Shown here piece by piece: positions 52,582-61,649 of a DNA stretch of 64,000 bases. The notes beneath the pieces are model-generated. The model was not told where the DNA came from. It ran no database searches and was given only the letters and a program-made list of their open reading frames with translations. Source of the stretch: Rhodococcus qingshengii JCM 15477. Lineage in GTDB: Bacteria; Actinomycetota; Actinomycetes; Mycobacteriales; Mycobacteriaceae. Every line of letters starts with the position of its first letter. Within the stretch, counting starts at the first letter, position 1. The stretch lies in assembly GCF_023221595.1 (NCBI RefSeq), contig NZ_CP096568.1, positions 224,400 through 288,399 on the forward strand, given 5' to 3'. The translations under genes were made by a program, and so were the position numbers.

Positions 52582-55500
52582 ATGATGACCTTGCCCGCGC
52601 GCCGCGGCCATATGTGGTCGATGGAGAACATTCGAGGACTACTTGAGTCCTCGGGTGGAATGAAGGTGCGCAGCTCCACGCAGCTCTCAGCGCGGTGCCC
52701 AGTTCATCCGGACGTCAACGCGTCCCTGTCGGTGACGTGGACGGATGATGGTGCAGGCGGAAAGATCCTGCTCAAGTGCCATGGTTGCTCCGCTAGCGCG
52801 CAGGACATAGTCGACGCTCTGGGAATCTCGACGTCAGACCTCTTCGATACACCCCTTCCTCCTGGGAGTTCCACCGCAGTCCTCGCCGGGCGGTCGGCAC
52901 GTCAGCGGACTGCCGGCCGACGCCGAGGGAAGCTGGGCGCCCTCCCCAAGCCGATTGCGACGAAATCTGCAGCTCGTGAACTTGATCACGAATGGGTGCA
53001 TGTCACTGCGTACCCGTACGTCAATGAAGAAGGCAAGCTCGTCCAGGAAGTGATTCGGGAAGAGTGCACCAGCTGCGAGCTGGGTCGGCACAAGCAGTTT
53101 CGGCAAGTTTTCATTTCTCCTCTCGGTCGGCGCGTCAAGCAGAAACCCCACGAATTCCGCGCGGTGCTCTATCGATTGCCTCAAATCCTTGAGGCAATCG
53201 ATACTGGGCAAACTGTCTGGCTCCTCGAAGGCGAGAAGGATGTCGACACCGCTGAACAGTTGGGTCTTGTCGCTACGACCAATGCGCAAGGTGGGCGCAG
53301 TTTTCCTCCTGAGTGTGCAGAGATCTTTCACGGGGTCACCGTTCGAATCGTTCTCGATCGCGACGATGCCGGTTGGAATCGGGGCATCGATCTTGCGTCC
53401 TTGCTCGGGGGAGTGGGGGCGCACGTACAACTGCTGTTACCGGCGACGCTTGAGCCCAAGAGCGATTTCTCTGATCACGTACTGGCAGGGCAGTGGAGTG
53501 GGCACGACGAATTCGGCGGATTCATCCCCGTCAATGCCGGCGAGGTCGCGGCGCACGCGTACGCGGGTGCGGTGCGCGGGAAGCACCTACTTGTCGAAAA
53601 GGCGGCAGCGGAGGCTCATGCTCACGTCGCATTGATCACTGATGCAAGTGATTCACAGCTCTCGTTCAAGCGCGCCAAGCGTTGGGCCCTGGAATCGGAA
53701 CTTCGCTTCGAAAGTTTGAGTGAAGCTGTTGATCGTTGCCGTCTCCAGGCCGCAACGGAGGGCAGTGAGTGGGCAGGTCAGGCGGCCGACGAGGCAGTGG
53801 CCGCCTGGCGTCTGGCGCGCAATGCAGCTCGTGGGGCACATGAAATCGCTCAGGTTCCGGTACCGCCGTTGCTGCAGGATCCTGATCCCGATGAAGTGCC
53901 AGCAACTCAAGAGCAGGCCGCTAGTCCGCCGTCTGGATCTGCGCGTGTCCTCGAAACCGGCGTGTCTGCCGCGTCTGGAGGATCCACGGTTCAGCGCGGT
54001 TCGGCGATTTCAGCGCCGACGTATCGGATCGTCGATATGCAGTTGGTCGAGATCACAACGACCAAAGATGGTGAAGAGAGCGCCAAACTCGTCTTGGGTT
54101 TGGATGCCCGCATCGTCGAAATGGAATACCTGGAGGCTCAGGACGAGTCGTTCGACATCGACCTGCCCAAACTGATGGGGCGAGAGGGAATTGTCGGACA
54201 GAAGGAGGCGAATCCTCCTGCGCCCAAGCAACTTTCAGCGGTAATAATCGGTTACACGCATCCAGACACCGGGGAATTCATGCGGCTGCGAATCGCTGCG
54301 CTCGACTACCGCGACTGTGGTTGGGTCGAATCGTTGCCTGGTCCGCCCGCTTACGACTCACGCCCTTCCGGAATAGCAAAGTTGCGTGATGCACTCAAGG
54401 TCGCCGGTGGGACGATCGCGCGAACCGTTCGGTTCAGATCCACGGGATGGCGGCAGACCCCGGAAGGGGAGTGGTTCTTTGTGCATGCCGGAGGTGCGAT
54501 CAGTGGTGAGGGAGCACGTGTGGCTCCGGTATTGCTGAGTGGGCCTTTGGCTCGTTACGACCTGCCTGCACCGATTCGAGATGCAGCGCGGATCCGAGAA
54601 TCGTTCTTGGCGCATTCGGGCTCGATGTTGACGCAGTTTCCCTCGCGTGTGTCCGCGACGTTGCTCGGGCACGTCTATCGATCTGCTCTCGGTCCGAACC
54701 CGTGGGTGCTGTTGATCGTGGGCTCACCGGGCTCGTACAAGACGTCTTTGACATCCATCGCGATGCATCATTGGGGGGAGTTGTGGGATCGGCGGCGGCC
54801 AGCGTCGTCCATGTCGGGTAATGGAGACACTCTCAACGCCCTTCGGATTAAACTGAATTCGGCGAAGGATGCGCTCTACTGGGCTGATGACGTGGCTCCA
54901 ACTCGGGATTGGGGTGCCGCTCAGAAGTCCCTCGAGGAATTCGCGCGCATGGTGCATAACGGAGAATCTCGATCGCGTTCCACTCGTGATGGTTTGGGCA
55001 TTCTCGATGGCACACCCCCTCGCGCGTCAGCTGTTGTCACGTCCGAGGTGATGCCTCGTCCCGGATCGGGAGCGCAGCGCATGCTTGCAGTACCGCTGCA
55101 AGCGGATGAGATCGAGTTGGACAAGCTCATCACTCTCGACCGGGACGAGAGTCGGCATGGCCGCGCATTGTTGATGGCCAGCTTCCTGCAGTATCTGGCC
55201 AGTCATTTGGACGAGACTCGCGAAATAGCGTCTCGAGCGGCTGCACATTATGCCGAGTCTCTGCGCTCGAGTGGAGAGAGTGTGCGCCAAGCCGAAGCCG
55301 TGGGCGCGATCTGGGGCGGTTGGGTTGCTATGACCCGTTTCCTACTCGACGTGGGCGCATTGACAGAGGAAGAAGTCGATCAGACCCTCGAGATTGTCCA
55401 TGTCGGGCTCCGCGACGCGATCACCGCGGCCGCCGATCCTGATTTGCCTTCTCGCACTGGCGCCCGGGTTCGCGAGCTGATCGCCCATGCCCTACGTACC

Positions 55501-57954
55501 GGGTTGGCGTATGTCGACGATGTTCGGACCGGCGAGGCTCCTATGTTTCCGCTGGCTAACAGGTTGGGATGGCGACGGACACTTGTGGGCGAATTTCAGG
55601 ACGTGAAGAAATATCGCGAGGATGCGCGTGGAATCCGCCTCGGCTACGTGCTCACTGATCCGACGCCACGCGATGGGGAAGCGCAGTTGCTCGTGGAATC
55701 GACTGCTCTCGAGCAGGTTCTCAAGGCAGCAGCACAGTCGATGTCGGATGCTCCGCAGATCGACCGAGGCACGGCACTGCGAGCCTTGTACGACGAAGGG
55801 ATCCTGATCGGCGAAGAACGCGCGGGAAAAACGCCTAGGTACACGGTCCAGCGCACTATCCATTGTGAAGATCGGCGTCAGCGATTGACCGCGTTGAGGT
55901 TGTGGAAGGTACTTGGCGATGACGATTCCGACGGAACAGGTCCCTCCGATTCCGACGGAACCGGCCCTTCAGGATCGGATGACACAAGAAATCCTGGCAG
56001 CAGCGGCAGACCTGTAGACGAAAGCCCCATACCCCGCCCCTCTCAGGTACACCATCTCTCGCACCTTTCAGACATTTTGTCAGCGAAATCCAGTCGGGGT
56101 CATGACCTACAGTCCTCCCTGCCCGATCACACGCAGAACTTGAACGAATCTGTTATCGCCGAGGAGGAGCAGGTGGCCAGCTATCACGACTCGGAAGGCT
56201 GCAGAGGGGTCGCCGAACCGATCTTCCCGGCCGCACCGTGCTCGATGTGTGGACTCACCTCACCCTTCGCGTTCGAAAAGCGCCCGATGCACATCGAGTG
56301 CTGGCTCGACAGCACGGTCAAAACTCGTGCGGTGCTGTCTGTTTCATCTCCGAATAGCGATGACATGGTGGAAAACATGTCGCCGCTGTCCGGAATATCC
56401 CTACCTTCAGACGGAAACTCAGGGAGAACTTCGACGCTCGCCAACGAAAGTCGCGCAGTAAGATTCCACCCGAAGACAACAGGCAGTGCGGCGGATCGAC
56501 GGCACTTCGCCGGGCCGGCGGGGGTACTCGACGTCGATGGATTATGGCTACCTAGCGGTGAGGTTATCGACCCCGGCCCGATCCTTCATGTGGGGCACAT
56601 TGCTGAAGTGATCCGGGCACAGAACTTCGGTACCGCAGTGAATGATCGGTGGAGCGAACCCGGGCAGATCTGGGTGACCGATACCATGGCGCGGCGGTTC
56701 GGGATCGAGACAGGGGCTCTCGGAGATGACCCGCGTAAACGTGCTGAAGAAATGCGCACGTTGACTACAGGAATCCCTTTCGTGACTGAGGCTTTGAAGG
56801 AAGGCTGGTCTCTGGGCGGAAAATTCGGTGATCGTCTGGGTACGTGGACTCGAGTGTGGCATGGCGACGAGCGCGGTGTCTGGGTAGCGTTCGTCTCGGC
56901 AATGGGTCAGGACGAATTGGACATGCCGATCCTCGCCGATGCGCCGACGCCGGCAGTGTTGGCGGCACGCTTAGCGACGTTCGCCGATGCGTTGAAGTTT
57001 CCATGGGCAATGTCTGCGTCTACTACGGGGTTCGATCTGATGATCAGCACTCGTTCGCGGGAACGAGACACGGTTTTCGCACCGTCAGAACCGGTTCCGC
57101 CGTCTCAGATGAGTAACACCGAAACTGATATCGACTGGTCACGGCCCCTGACTGCAGATGAGGCCGAGCATCTCTTTATTCACGCGTATGACCGAGGCGG
57201 ATCCCACGCCGCGGGCATCGCCAGTCTCGAACTCGGAATTGGAGATCCGCAGCATCATGAAGCCGGTGCCGTTTTCGACAAGTCTCTGCCCGGTTACTGG
57301 AAGATCGAGATTCCGGAATCCTCGGACTGGCGGTACCCGAATCCTTTGAACCCGAGAGGGCTTTCGATTAACGAGCCCAAATGGGTGACAACGCCGACCA
57401 TGCAGTATGCGCTCGAACTCGGATATGAGCCGGAAGTTCTCGAGGCGTATGTGTGGAACGAGCACGGGAGAGTTCTCGATCCTTGGTACAAGCGGATCCG
57501 GGATGCGCGTTCGGCGTTGGACCTCGATGATCCTGATGCTCAGCTCGCCCGCGATCAGCTCAAGGTTGTCTACACGCGCACTCTGGGCATGCTCGGCAGT
57601 AGCGATTTCATGAAGGGTCGGCCAGGTTATGCGCCGGAGCGGCGCCATCACATCATCGCGAAGGCCAGGGCGAATATCCTCCGTCGGGTGGTGAAGATCG
57701 GTAAGGCCAGTGGCCGTTGGCCAGTTGCCATCTCGAACGACACCGTTCTGTACGTCTCCGACAATCCTGATCCGATCGCTTCCTGGCCTGGAGAGAAAGA
57801 GACGTTAGGTCGCGGGTTCGGACAGTACAAATGGGAAGGCTCAGCCTTGCTTGCCGATCAGGTCGAGTTCTTGACTGGCAAGGGCTACCGAGGAAAAGAC
57901 CAACTCCATTTGGATTGGAATGCCGCGGACTACGCCGTCGGCGGTGATCAGTGA
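52582..57954 (+). CDS. Giant primase-helicase replication protein
   Basis: 1790 residues. An N-terminal DnaG-type zinc finger (CPVH at 39-42, KCHGC at 65-69) is followed by a TOPRIM-like region (WLLEGEKDVDTAE at about 212; IVLDRDDAG at about 256). A central ATPase has Walker A GSPGSYKTS (about 714) and an acidic pair in LYWADDV (about 764), resembling DUF927-type plasmid helicases. After a disordered, Ser/Pro-rich linker (about 1110-1330) comes a large unknown C-terminal domain. It probably primes and unwinds DNA for plasmid replication. The stop overlaps the Tpg-like gene. The start is uncertain (ATGs at 52582, 52585, 52612 and 52621). Confidence 0.82.
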   Translation: MMTLPARRGHMWSMENIRGLLESSGGMKVRSSTQLSARCPVHPDVNASLSVTWTDDGAGGKILLKCHGCSASAQDIVDALGISTSDLFDTPLPPGSSTAVLAGRSARQRTAGRRRGKLGALPKPIATKSAARELDHEWVHVTAYPYVNEEGKLVQEVIREECTSCELGRHKQFRQVFISPLGRRVKQKPHEFRAVLYRLPQILEAIDTGQTVWLLEGEKDVDTAEQLGLVATTNAQGGRSFPPECAEIFHGVTVRIVLDRDDAGWNRGIDLASLLGGVGAHVQLLLPATLEPKSDFSDHVLAGQWSGHDEFGGFIPVNAGEVAAHAYAGAVRGKHLLVEKAAAEAHAHVALITDASDSQLSFKRAKRWALESELRFESLSEAVDRCRLQAATEGSEWAGQAADEAVAAWRLARNAARGAHEIAQVPVPPLLQDPDPDEVPATQEQAASPPSGSARVLETGVSAASGGSTVQRGSAISAPTYRIVDMQLVEITTTKDGEESAKLVLGLDARIVEMEYLEAQDESFDIDLPKLMGREGIVGQKEANPPAPKQLSAVIIGYTHPDTGEFMRLRIAALDYRDCGWVESLPGPPAYDSRPSGIAKLRDALKVAGGTIARTVRFRSTGWRQTPEGEWFFVHAGGAISGEGARVAPVLLSGPLARYDLPAPIRDAARIRESFLAHSGSMLTQFPSRVSATLLGHVYRSALGPNPWVLLIVGSPGSYKTSLTSIAMHHWGELWDRRRPASSMSGNGDTLNALRIKLNSAKDALYWADDVAPTRDWGAAQKSLEEFARMVHNGESRSRSTRDGLGILDGTPPRASAVVTSEVMPRPGSGAQRMLAVPLQADEIELDKLITLDRDESRHGRALLMASFLQYLASHLDETREIASRAAAHYAESLRSSGESVRQAEAVGAIWGGWVAMTRFLLDVGALTEEEVDQTLEIVHVGLRDAITAAADPDLPSRTGARVRELIAHALRTGLAYVDDVRTGEAPMFPLANRLGWRRTLVGEFQDVKKYREDARGIRLGYVLTDPTPRDGEAQLLVESTALEQVLKAAAQSMSDAPQIDRGTALRALYDEGILIGEERAGKTPRYTVQRTIHCEDRRQRLTALRLWKVLGDDDSDGTGPSDSDGTGPSGSDDTRNPGSSGRPVDESPIPRPSQVHHLSHLSDILSAKSSRGHDLQSSLPDHTQNLNESVIAEEEQVASYHDSEGCRGVAEPIFPAAPCSMCGLTSPFAFEKRPMHIECWLDSTVKTRAVLSVSSPNSDDMVENMSPLSGISLPSDGNSGRTSTLANESRAVRFHPKTTGSAADRRHFAGPAGVLDVDGLWLPSGEVIDPGPILHVGHIAEVIRAQNFGTAVNDRWSEPGQIWVTDTMARRFGIETGALGDDPRKRAEEMRTLTTGIPFVTEALKEGWSLGGKFGDRLGTWTRVWHGDERGVWVAFVSAMGQDELDMPILADAPTPAVLAARLATFADALKFPWAMSASTTGFDLMISTRSRERDTVFAPSEPVPPSQMSNTETDIDWSRPLTADEAEHLFIHAYDRGGSHAAGIASLELGIGDPQHHEAGAVFDKSLPGYWKIEIPESSDWRYPNPLNPRGLSINEPKWVTTPTMQYALELGYEPEVLEAYVWNEHGRVLDPWYKRIRDARSALDLDDPDAQLARDQLKVVYTRTLGMLGSSDFMKGRPGYAPERRHHIIAKARANILRRVVKIGKASGRWPVAISNDTVLYVSDNPDPIASWPGEKETLGRGFGQYKWEGSALLADQVEFLTGKGYRGKDQLHLDWNAADYAVGGDQ

Positions 57955-58565
57955 TGGCACGTAAGAACACGAACAAAGATCCTGGCCGCCGCTCGACGAT
58001 CTTCGGTGCCCTCACCGGAAGGAGCGGTGCGTCGGTGTCGCCGGGACGAGGAGCTCCGGACGTTCGAGGACTGTTGCTCGCTGCGTACGGATTCAACAAG
58101 CGAGGTGGGCTCAACACTGCAGATGCAGCCAAAGACCTTGGGGTAACACAACGTACGGTTCAGCGGTGGGTAGCGACAGAGGGACACCAACGGATCGGTA
58201 AACCCAGAGCCGACACGTTGCAGAAACTGGCAAAGAAATCACGGCAAGCGGCCACGACGCAGCGCGGACGCAAAGCTGCGCTGGCATCTTTTCGAGCGAC
58301 GTCGAAAGGCAAGGCACTCGCAAATCGGGGTGGTCACCTTCGCGTACGTGGTCATCAAGGTCCGAGCGCCGCCGGTAAGACCTACAAGCGGGGCCGCCAG
58401 ATCCAACTCGAACTCACCCCCGCCGATGTCGAAGCAATGTGGTCTGCGTTCGAGCAGAACGGTGATGAAGGTGTGTCCAAGTGGATGACGAACCATGCCG
58501 ATGAGCAGTATGTCGCCGGCTGGGAATTCGAACGCATCGACGAGATGGGGATCGATCGCCCGTGA
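57954..58565 (+). CDS. Terminal-protein (Tpg)-like DNA-binding protein
   Basis: 203 residues from an ATG that shares one base with the preceding stop (TGATG). A helix-turn-helix lies at about 55-75 (TADAAKDLGVTQRTVQRWV). A basic middle region (LQKLAKKSRQAATTQRGRKA) and a C-terminal LTPADVEAMWSAFEQNGDEG ... ADEQYVAGWEFERIDEM follow. The length, order and ending recall Tpg, the protein covalently bound to the 5' ends of Streptomyces linear replicons. That would fit the telomere-like end of the window. The homology is my reading, without an alignment. Confidence 0.68.
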   Translation: MARKNTNKDPGRRSTIFGALTGRSGASVSPGRGAPDVRGLLLAAYGFNKRGGLNTADAAKDLGVTQRTVQRWVATEGHQRIGKPRADTLQKLAKKSRQAATTQRGRKAALASFRATSKGKALANRGGHLRVRGHQGPSAAGKTYKRGRQIQLELTPADVEAMWSAFEQNGDEGVSKWMTNHADEQYVAGWEFERIDEMGIDRP

Positions 58566-59194
58566 TGGCTCCTGCGGCCCCTCGTTGGACGCGCAAGCGC
58601 CTCGAAGCGATGTTGGGGACCTGCTACGGGCGTACCTCCACCGGACACGTCGATACGGCTGCCGTCGCAAATGCGGCCGGCGTCAGTGTTCGCACCGTCC
58701 AGCGATGGATGGCGGGCAGTAATCGCCAGAATGCGGCGATTCCGCACACCAGACTTCTGCAGTTGTGTCGCCCGCCGGCCGACACCCAGGAACGATCACA
58801 ACAGGCTGCTGATTATGCGAGTGAAGCGATCATGAAGATCTCTCTGCCCAAGGGGCGAGGGATCCTTTCCGCATGGCGCGAACAAGGTTGGCTGGAACCG
58901 CACGTCGTTGGAGTACTCGCATTACGCGGTCTTCCGCTTCGGCAAGTGGTGATCAGTAACGGCACTGCTCGATCGACAGCCGATTTGCGGCGGCGAGGTG
59001 AGTTGCTCGACGTCACTACTGTGCCGACACGGTTCCACGCCACTGTTCTCGTTCATGAGGTGCTCTCGCGTGTCGAACCGTGGTGTGTGCTGCCTTCTCG
59101 CGAAATCCTGACAGTCGGTAGGACTCAGGTCTGGGCTGAAGACGGTCCAGTAGTGGATCTTTCGCAGCTCGCTGTCGCCGCGGCTTTGCGCTGA
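58565..59194 (+). CDS. Second HTH protein of the replication operon
   Basis: 209 residues, with its ATG overlapping the Tpg-like stop (TGATG). An N-terminal helix-turn-helix (VDTAAVANAAGVSVRTVQRWM) is nearly the same as that of the preceding protein. The C-terminal part is unlike it (HATVLVHEVLSRVEPWCVLP). It may bind the same DNA, e.g. as a telomere-associated partner. The operon order primase-Tpg-HTH supports a replication or telomere role. Confidence 0.6.
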   Translation: MAPAAPRWTRKRLEAMLGTCYGRTSTGHVDTAAVANAAGVSVRTVQRWMAGSNRQNAAIPHTRLLQLCRPPADTQERSQQAADYASEAIMKISLPKGRGILSAWREQGWLEPHVVGVLALRGLPLRQVVISNGTARSTADLRRRGELLDVTTVPTRFHATVLVHEVLSRVEPWCVLPSREILTVGRTQVWAEDGPVVDLSQLAVAAALR

Positions 59195-59265
59195 CACCAC
59201 CCACCGTCGCGATACCGACGTATTGGAGAATCCGCCACAGTGCGAAGGCCGCGATCAATGAGAGG

Positions 59266-59784
59266 TCAGCGTGCGTCCGGGTCCAGTCCCACGCGTCTGA
59301 GTACTCGCCAGAGTTTTTCGTTGTCCAAAGTCTTGCGGTGTTCCGCGATCGCTTGGACGAGCTTTTCTATGACCTCGCGTGATCGCGGGTTGAACTGTGC
59401 TGCCCGCTCGCCTATCCAGGCCAGAGGCGCATCCTCTGCCTTGTCGATTCGGTCGAGCGCCATGACCGATTTGTCGATGAATTTCCTGGCGCGGCCTTGT
59501 TGTTTGTCATCCAACTCTCCTGCGTCGAGAGCTGCTTTAGCTTGATCCACGAAGTCTTCGAGGATGGCCGTCGCCCGATCCGCCAATTCATCGTCGAAAG
59601 CCAGCACATTCCAAAAGTTTCGCCAGTGCGCGTTGTACTTTCGCTCTGAGGATCGAGGAATCAGGTGGTCACGAAGGATGCATTCGAAAACCTCTGCATC
59701 AAGCACTCGCAGGTCGGCGGCACCGCTAAAGGCCGGCAAATCAACAGGGTTGGAGATCCTGCGCCACGGCTCTTGCTGCGTCAT
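59266..59784 (-). CDS. Hypothetical helical protein
   Basis: 172 residues, ATG at 59784. Mostly alpha-helical and acidic (DELADRATAILEDFVDQAKAAL). No domain is recognised. It converges with the replication operon and is divergent from the DUF3560 gene. Confidence 0.55.
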   Translation of the reverse strand: MTQQEPWRRISNPVDLPAFSGAADLRVLDAEVFECILRDHLIPRSSERKYNAHWRNFWNVLAFDDELADRATAILEDFVDQAKAALDAGELDDKQQGRARKFIDKSVMALDRIDKAEDAPLAWIGERAAQFNPRSREVIEKLVQAIAEHRKTLDNEKLWRVLRRVGLDPDAR

Positions 59785-59894
59785 CGGTGCGGATCCTCAT
59801 CCTCTGTACTACTGCCGTTTCAATACCCTCATCCACTTCAACACACACATGTCGGCTAGGGGCCGAAACTGCGGGGTTCCGAACACAACCTACC

Positions 59895-59955
59895 GCCCGC
59901 TGCCCCTGACCCTCACGCTGCCCCCGGCACCGTGAGGGTCAGGGGCATCTTCATC
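59895..59955. repeat. GC-rich hairpin repeat, copy 1
   Basis: GCCCCTGACCCTCACG and CGTGAGGGTCAGGGGC form a 16-bp stem around GCCCCCGGCAC. The right arm recurs (…GGCACGGCGAGGGTCAGGG) before the genes at 61650 and 62786, each time 70-110 bases ahead of the start codon. It may be a terminator shared by copied units. Confidence 0.75.
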
Positions 59956-59999
59956 GAAAGTTTCCCATATATTAGCAGGTCAGGCAGTATAATGATCAG

Positions 60000-60036
60000 T
60001 GTCCTAGTGAAGTGTGGGCGGACTGACCATCCTCCC
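60000..60036 (+). promoter_or_regulatory. Leader element 1: TGTCCTAGT box plus hairpin
   Basis: TGTCCTAGT (60000-60008), then the stem GGGCGGA / TCCTCCC (60016-60022, 60030-60036; one C-T mismatch) with loop CTGACCA. It ends 24 nt before the ATG at 60061. The same layout is found before the DprA-like and DUF4192 genes. Confidence 0.6.
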
Positions 60037-60060
60037 TCTACCGGTTATTTTGGAGTTGGC

Positions 60061-61065
60061 ATGTTGACGATTTCGCACAGCGCGGTTGATGGCACGTTGA
60101 TCGATGGAACCTCCCGCGGTGACGGTTCCGGCGAGGTACTACGGGCGCACGGGTGGCGGTGGTTTCGCAGCATTGCGATGTGGGGAATGCGGGGGAGTCG
60201 CGATCGAGCGCCACGTGTTCGCTTGATCGACATGACGGCAGATGCCTTACGGGCGCAGGGTTTCGAGGTCGAGATTTCAATCGATGCCACAGCTAGGCCG
60301 GCGGTCGAGGTTGAAGCCGATCGCATCGATCGGCAGGCGGAGCGCGTCGCTGCACTCGAACTGAAGGCGGAACGCCGCTCGGATAGAGCGGAACAGGCGT
60401 GGAAGGCGGAACATCGCGCGGTCGAAGCGCTGCCTCCCGGGGGAGAGCCGATCAAGATCGGTCATCATTCCGAACAGCGCCATCGCCGAGCACTCGATAC
60501 GGCGCACAGGCGGCTAGGTCAGGCAGTTTCCGCCCAGAATGATGCACGGCAAACGCAACGACGTGCAGAGTCCGCAGCTGCGACTACAGAGGCTCGCTAC
60601 AGCCCTGTGACGGTGAAGAACCGCATCGACAAGTTGCACGCCGATCAGCGGGCGGACCAGCGCGAGCGCGACGGACATGAACGGACGTTGTTTGTCCTGG
60701 GCGACACCAAGCAGGTCGAGCAGTTCCCACCTGCGCAAGGTGCTTACCGGGAACTGCTAGAAGGCAGGATCGCCAAGCGCGAGGACCAGATCAGTTACTG
60801 GGAAGCGGTCCGGGCTCAGCAAATCGAGTCCGGGAAGGCGACGAACTACGGTCCTGACACGATCTCGAAGGGCGATCTCGTCCAGTGGTCCGGAGGTTGG
60901 TACCCGGTTGTCCGGGTCAACAAAAAGTCTGTGACGATTCCTTCCATAGTCGGGGGGAGTTGGACTGACACCATGCCGTATCACAAGCTCAGCGGGCATA
61001 AACGTCGCGATGAAGGTGCGCAGACCGCGGCGGCCGGAACCGTCTCAGAGGAGACCTGCTCATGA
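60061..61065 (+). CDS. DUF3560-domain protein
   Basis: 334 residues from the ATG at 60061 with GGAG 6-7 nt upstream. The N-terminus is short. A charged coiled region (ERVAALELKAERRSDRAEQA) contains the DUF3560 signature PIKIGHHSEQRHRR. A C-terminal beta domain follows (ISKGDLVQWSGGWYPVVRVN). DUF3560 proteins are common on actinobacterial plasmids and phages; their function is unknown. It overlaps the next gene by 4 bases (ATGA). Confidence 0.82.
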   Translation: MLTISHSAVDGTLIDGTSRGDGSGEVLRAHGWRWFRSIAMWGMRGSRDRAPRVRLIDMTADALRAQGFEVEISIDATARPAVEVEADRIDRQAERVAALELKAERRSDRAEQAWKAEHRAVEALPPGGEPIKIGHHSEQRHRRALDTAHRRLGQAVSAQNDARQTQRRAESAAATTEARYSPVTVKNRIDKLHADQRADQRERDGHERTLFVLGDTKQVEQFPPAQGAYRELLEGRIAKREDQISYWEAVRAQQIESGKATNYGPDTISKGDLVQWSGGWYPVVRVNKKSVTIPSIVGGSWTDTMPYHKLSGHKRRDEGAQTAAAGTVSEETCS

Positions 61066-61418
61066 GTGATCATCGAACAGAAATCCACAGCGGAGAGTTT
61101 CGGCAGTCTCGGCACTACCCGGTTGCTGCGGCAGTGGAGAACGTTGCAGCGCAGTCCTTTTCGAGGTTGCACCCAGATGCGCAGTGGCCTCCGGTCAATG
61201 CACAGTTCGCCGATGTTTATCGTTTAGCCGCTTGGAGGCTTCTCACACCAATCACGGTTGTTGCAGCACTCGACTGCGCAGTGTTGACGTCGCGAGAATG
61301 GTTGTCACTCAATGAGAGTGAACAGTCAGAGTGGATCGCACAGGCACAGCGAACCAATTCGCTACTAGCGCGCACTGCGGTCGGAGCCATGACAGCGGAG
61401 AGCGTCGCTGCGATATAG
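61062..61418 (+). CDS. Hypothetical protein downstream of DUF3560
   Basis: 118 residues; its ATG overlaps the DUF3560 stop, so the two are co-translated. It is a soluble helical protein without recognised motifs (RLAAWRLLTPITVVAALDCA). Terminator-like sequence follows at 61466. Confidence 0.6.
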   Translation: MSDHRTEIHSGEFRQSRHYPVAAAVENVAAQSFSRLHPDAQWPPVNAQFADVYRLAAWRLLTPITVVAALDCAVLTSREWLSLNESEQSEWIAQAQRTNSLLARTAVGAMTAESVAAI

Positions 61419-61465
61419 CGGAGCCTGCGCCATCCCGAGGATTCGCCGGCCACCACCCATGGATC

Positions 61466-61500
61466 AGGCCTGGTCGCGCAACCGCGCGACCAGGCCTTCT
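61466..61500 (+). terminator. Terminator after the DUF3560 unit
   Basis: AGGCCTGGTCGCGC (61466-61479) and GCGCGACCAGGCCT (61484-61497) form a perfect 14-bp stem with loop AACC, followed by TCTTC. Confidence 0.88.
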
Positions 61501-61504
61501 TCCA

Positions 61505-61552
61505 TGTCTCGCCCCGCCCCCGGCACGGCGAGGGTCAGGGGCATTTCGGACC
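61505..61552. repeat. GC-rich repeat, copy 2
   Basis: CTCGCCCCGCCCCCGGCACG, continuing GCGAGGGTCAGGGGCATTTC, matches copies at 59895 and 62639. It keeps an inverted repeat (CTCGCC / GGCGAG). Confidence 0.75.
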
Positions 61553-61585
61553 AATTCCGTCGGTGCTGTCGGTTAGTGTTTGTGC

Positions 61586-61623
61586 TGTCCTAGTTCGTTT
61601 TCGGTGAGCGTGACCAGCTCACC
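61586..61623 (+). promoter_or_regulatory. Leader element 2: TGTCCTAGT box plus hairpin
   Basis: TGTCCTAGT (61586-61594), then the perfect 7-bp stem GGTGAGC / GCTCACC (61603-61609, 61617-61623) with loop GTGACCA, ending 26 nt before the GTG at 61650. AAAGGGG follows as ribosome-binding site. Confidence 0.65.
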
Positions 61624-61649
61624 TTGTTCCCACTCAAAGGGGATCTGTC

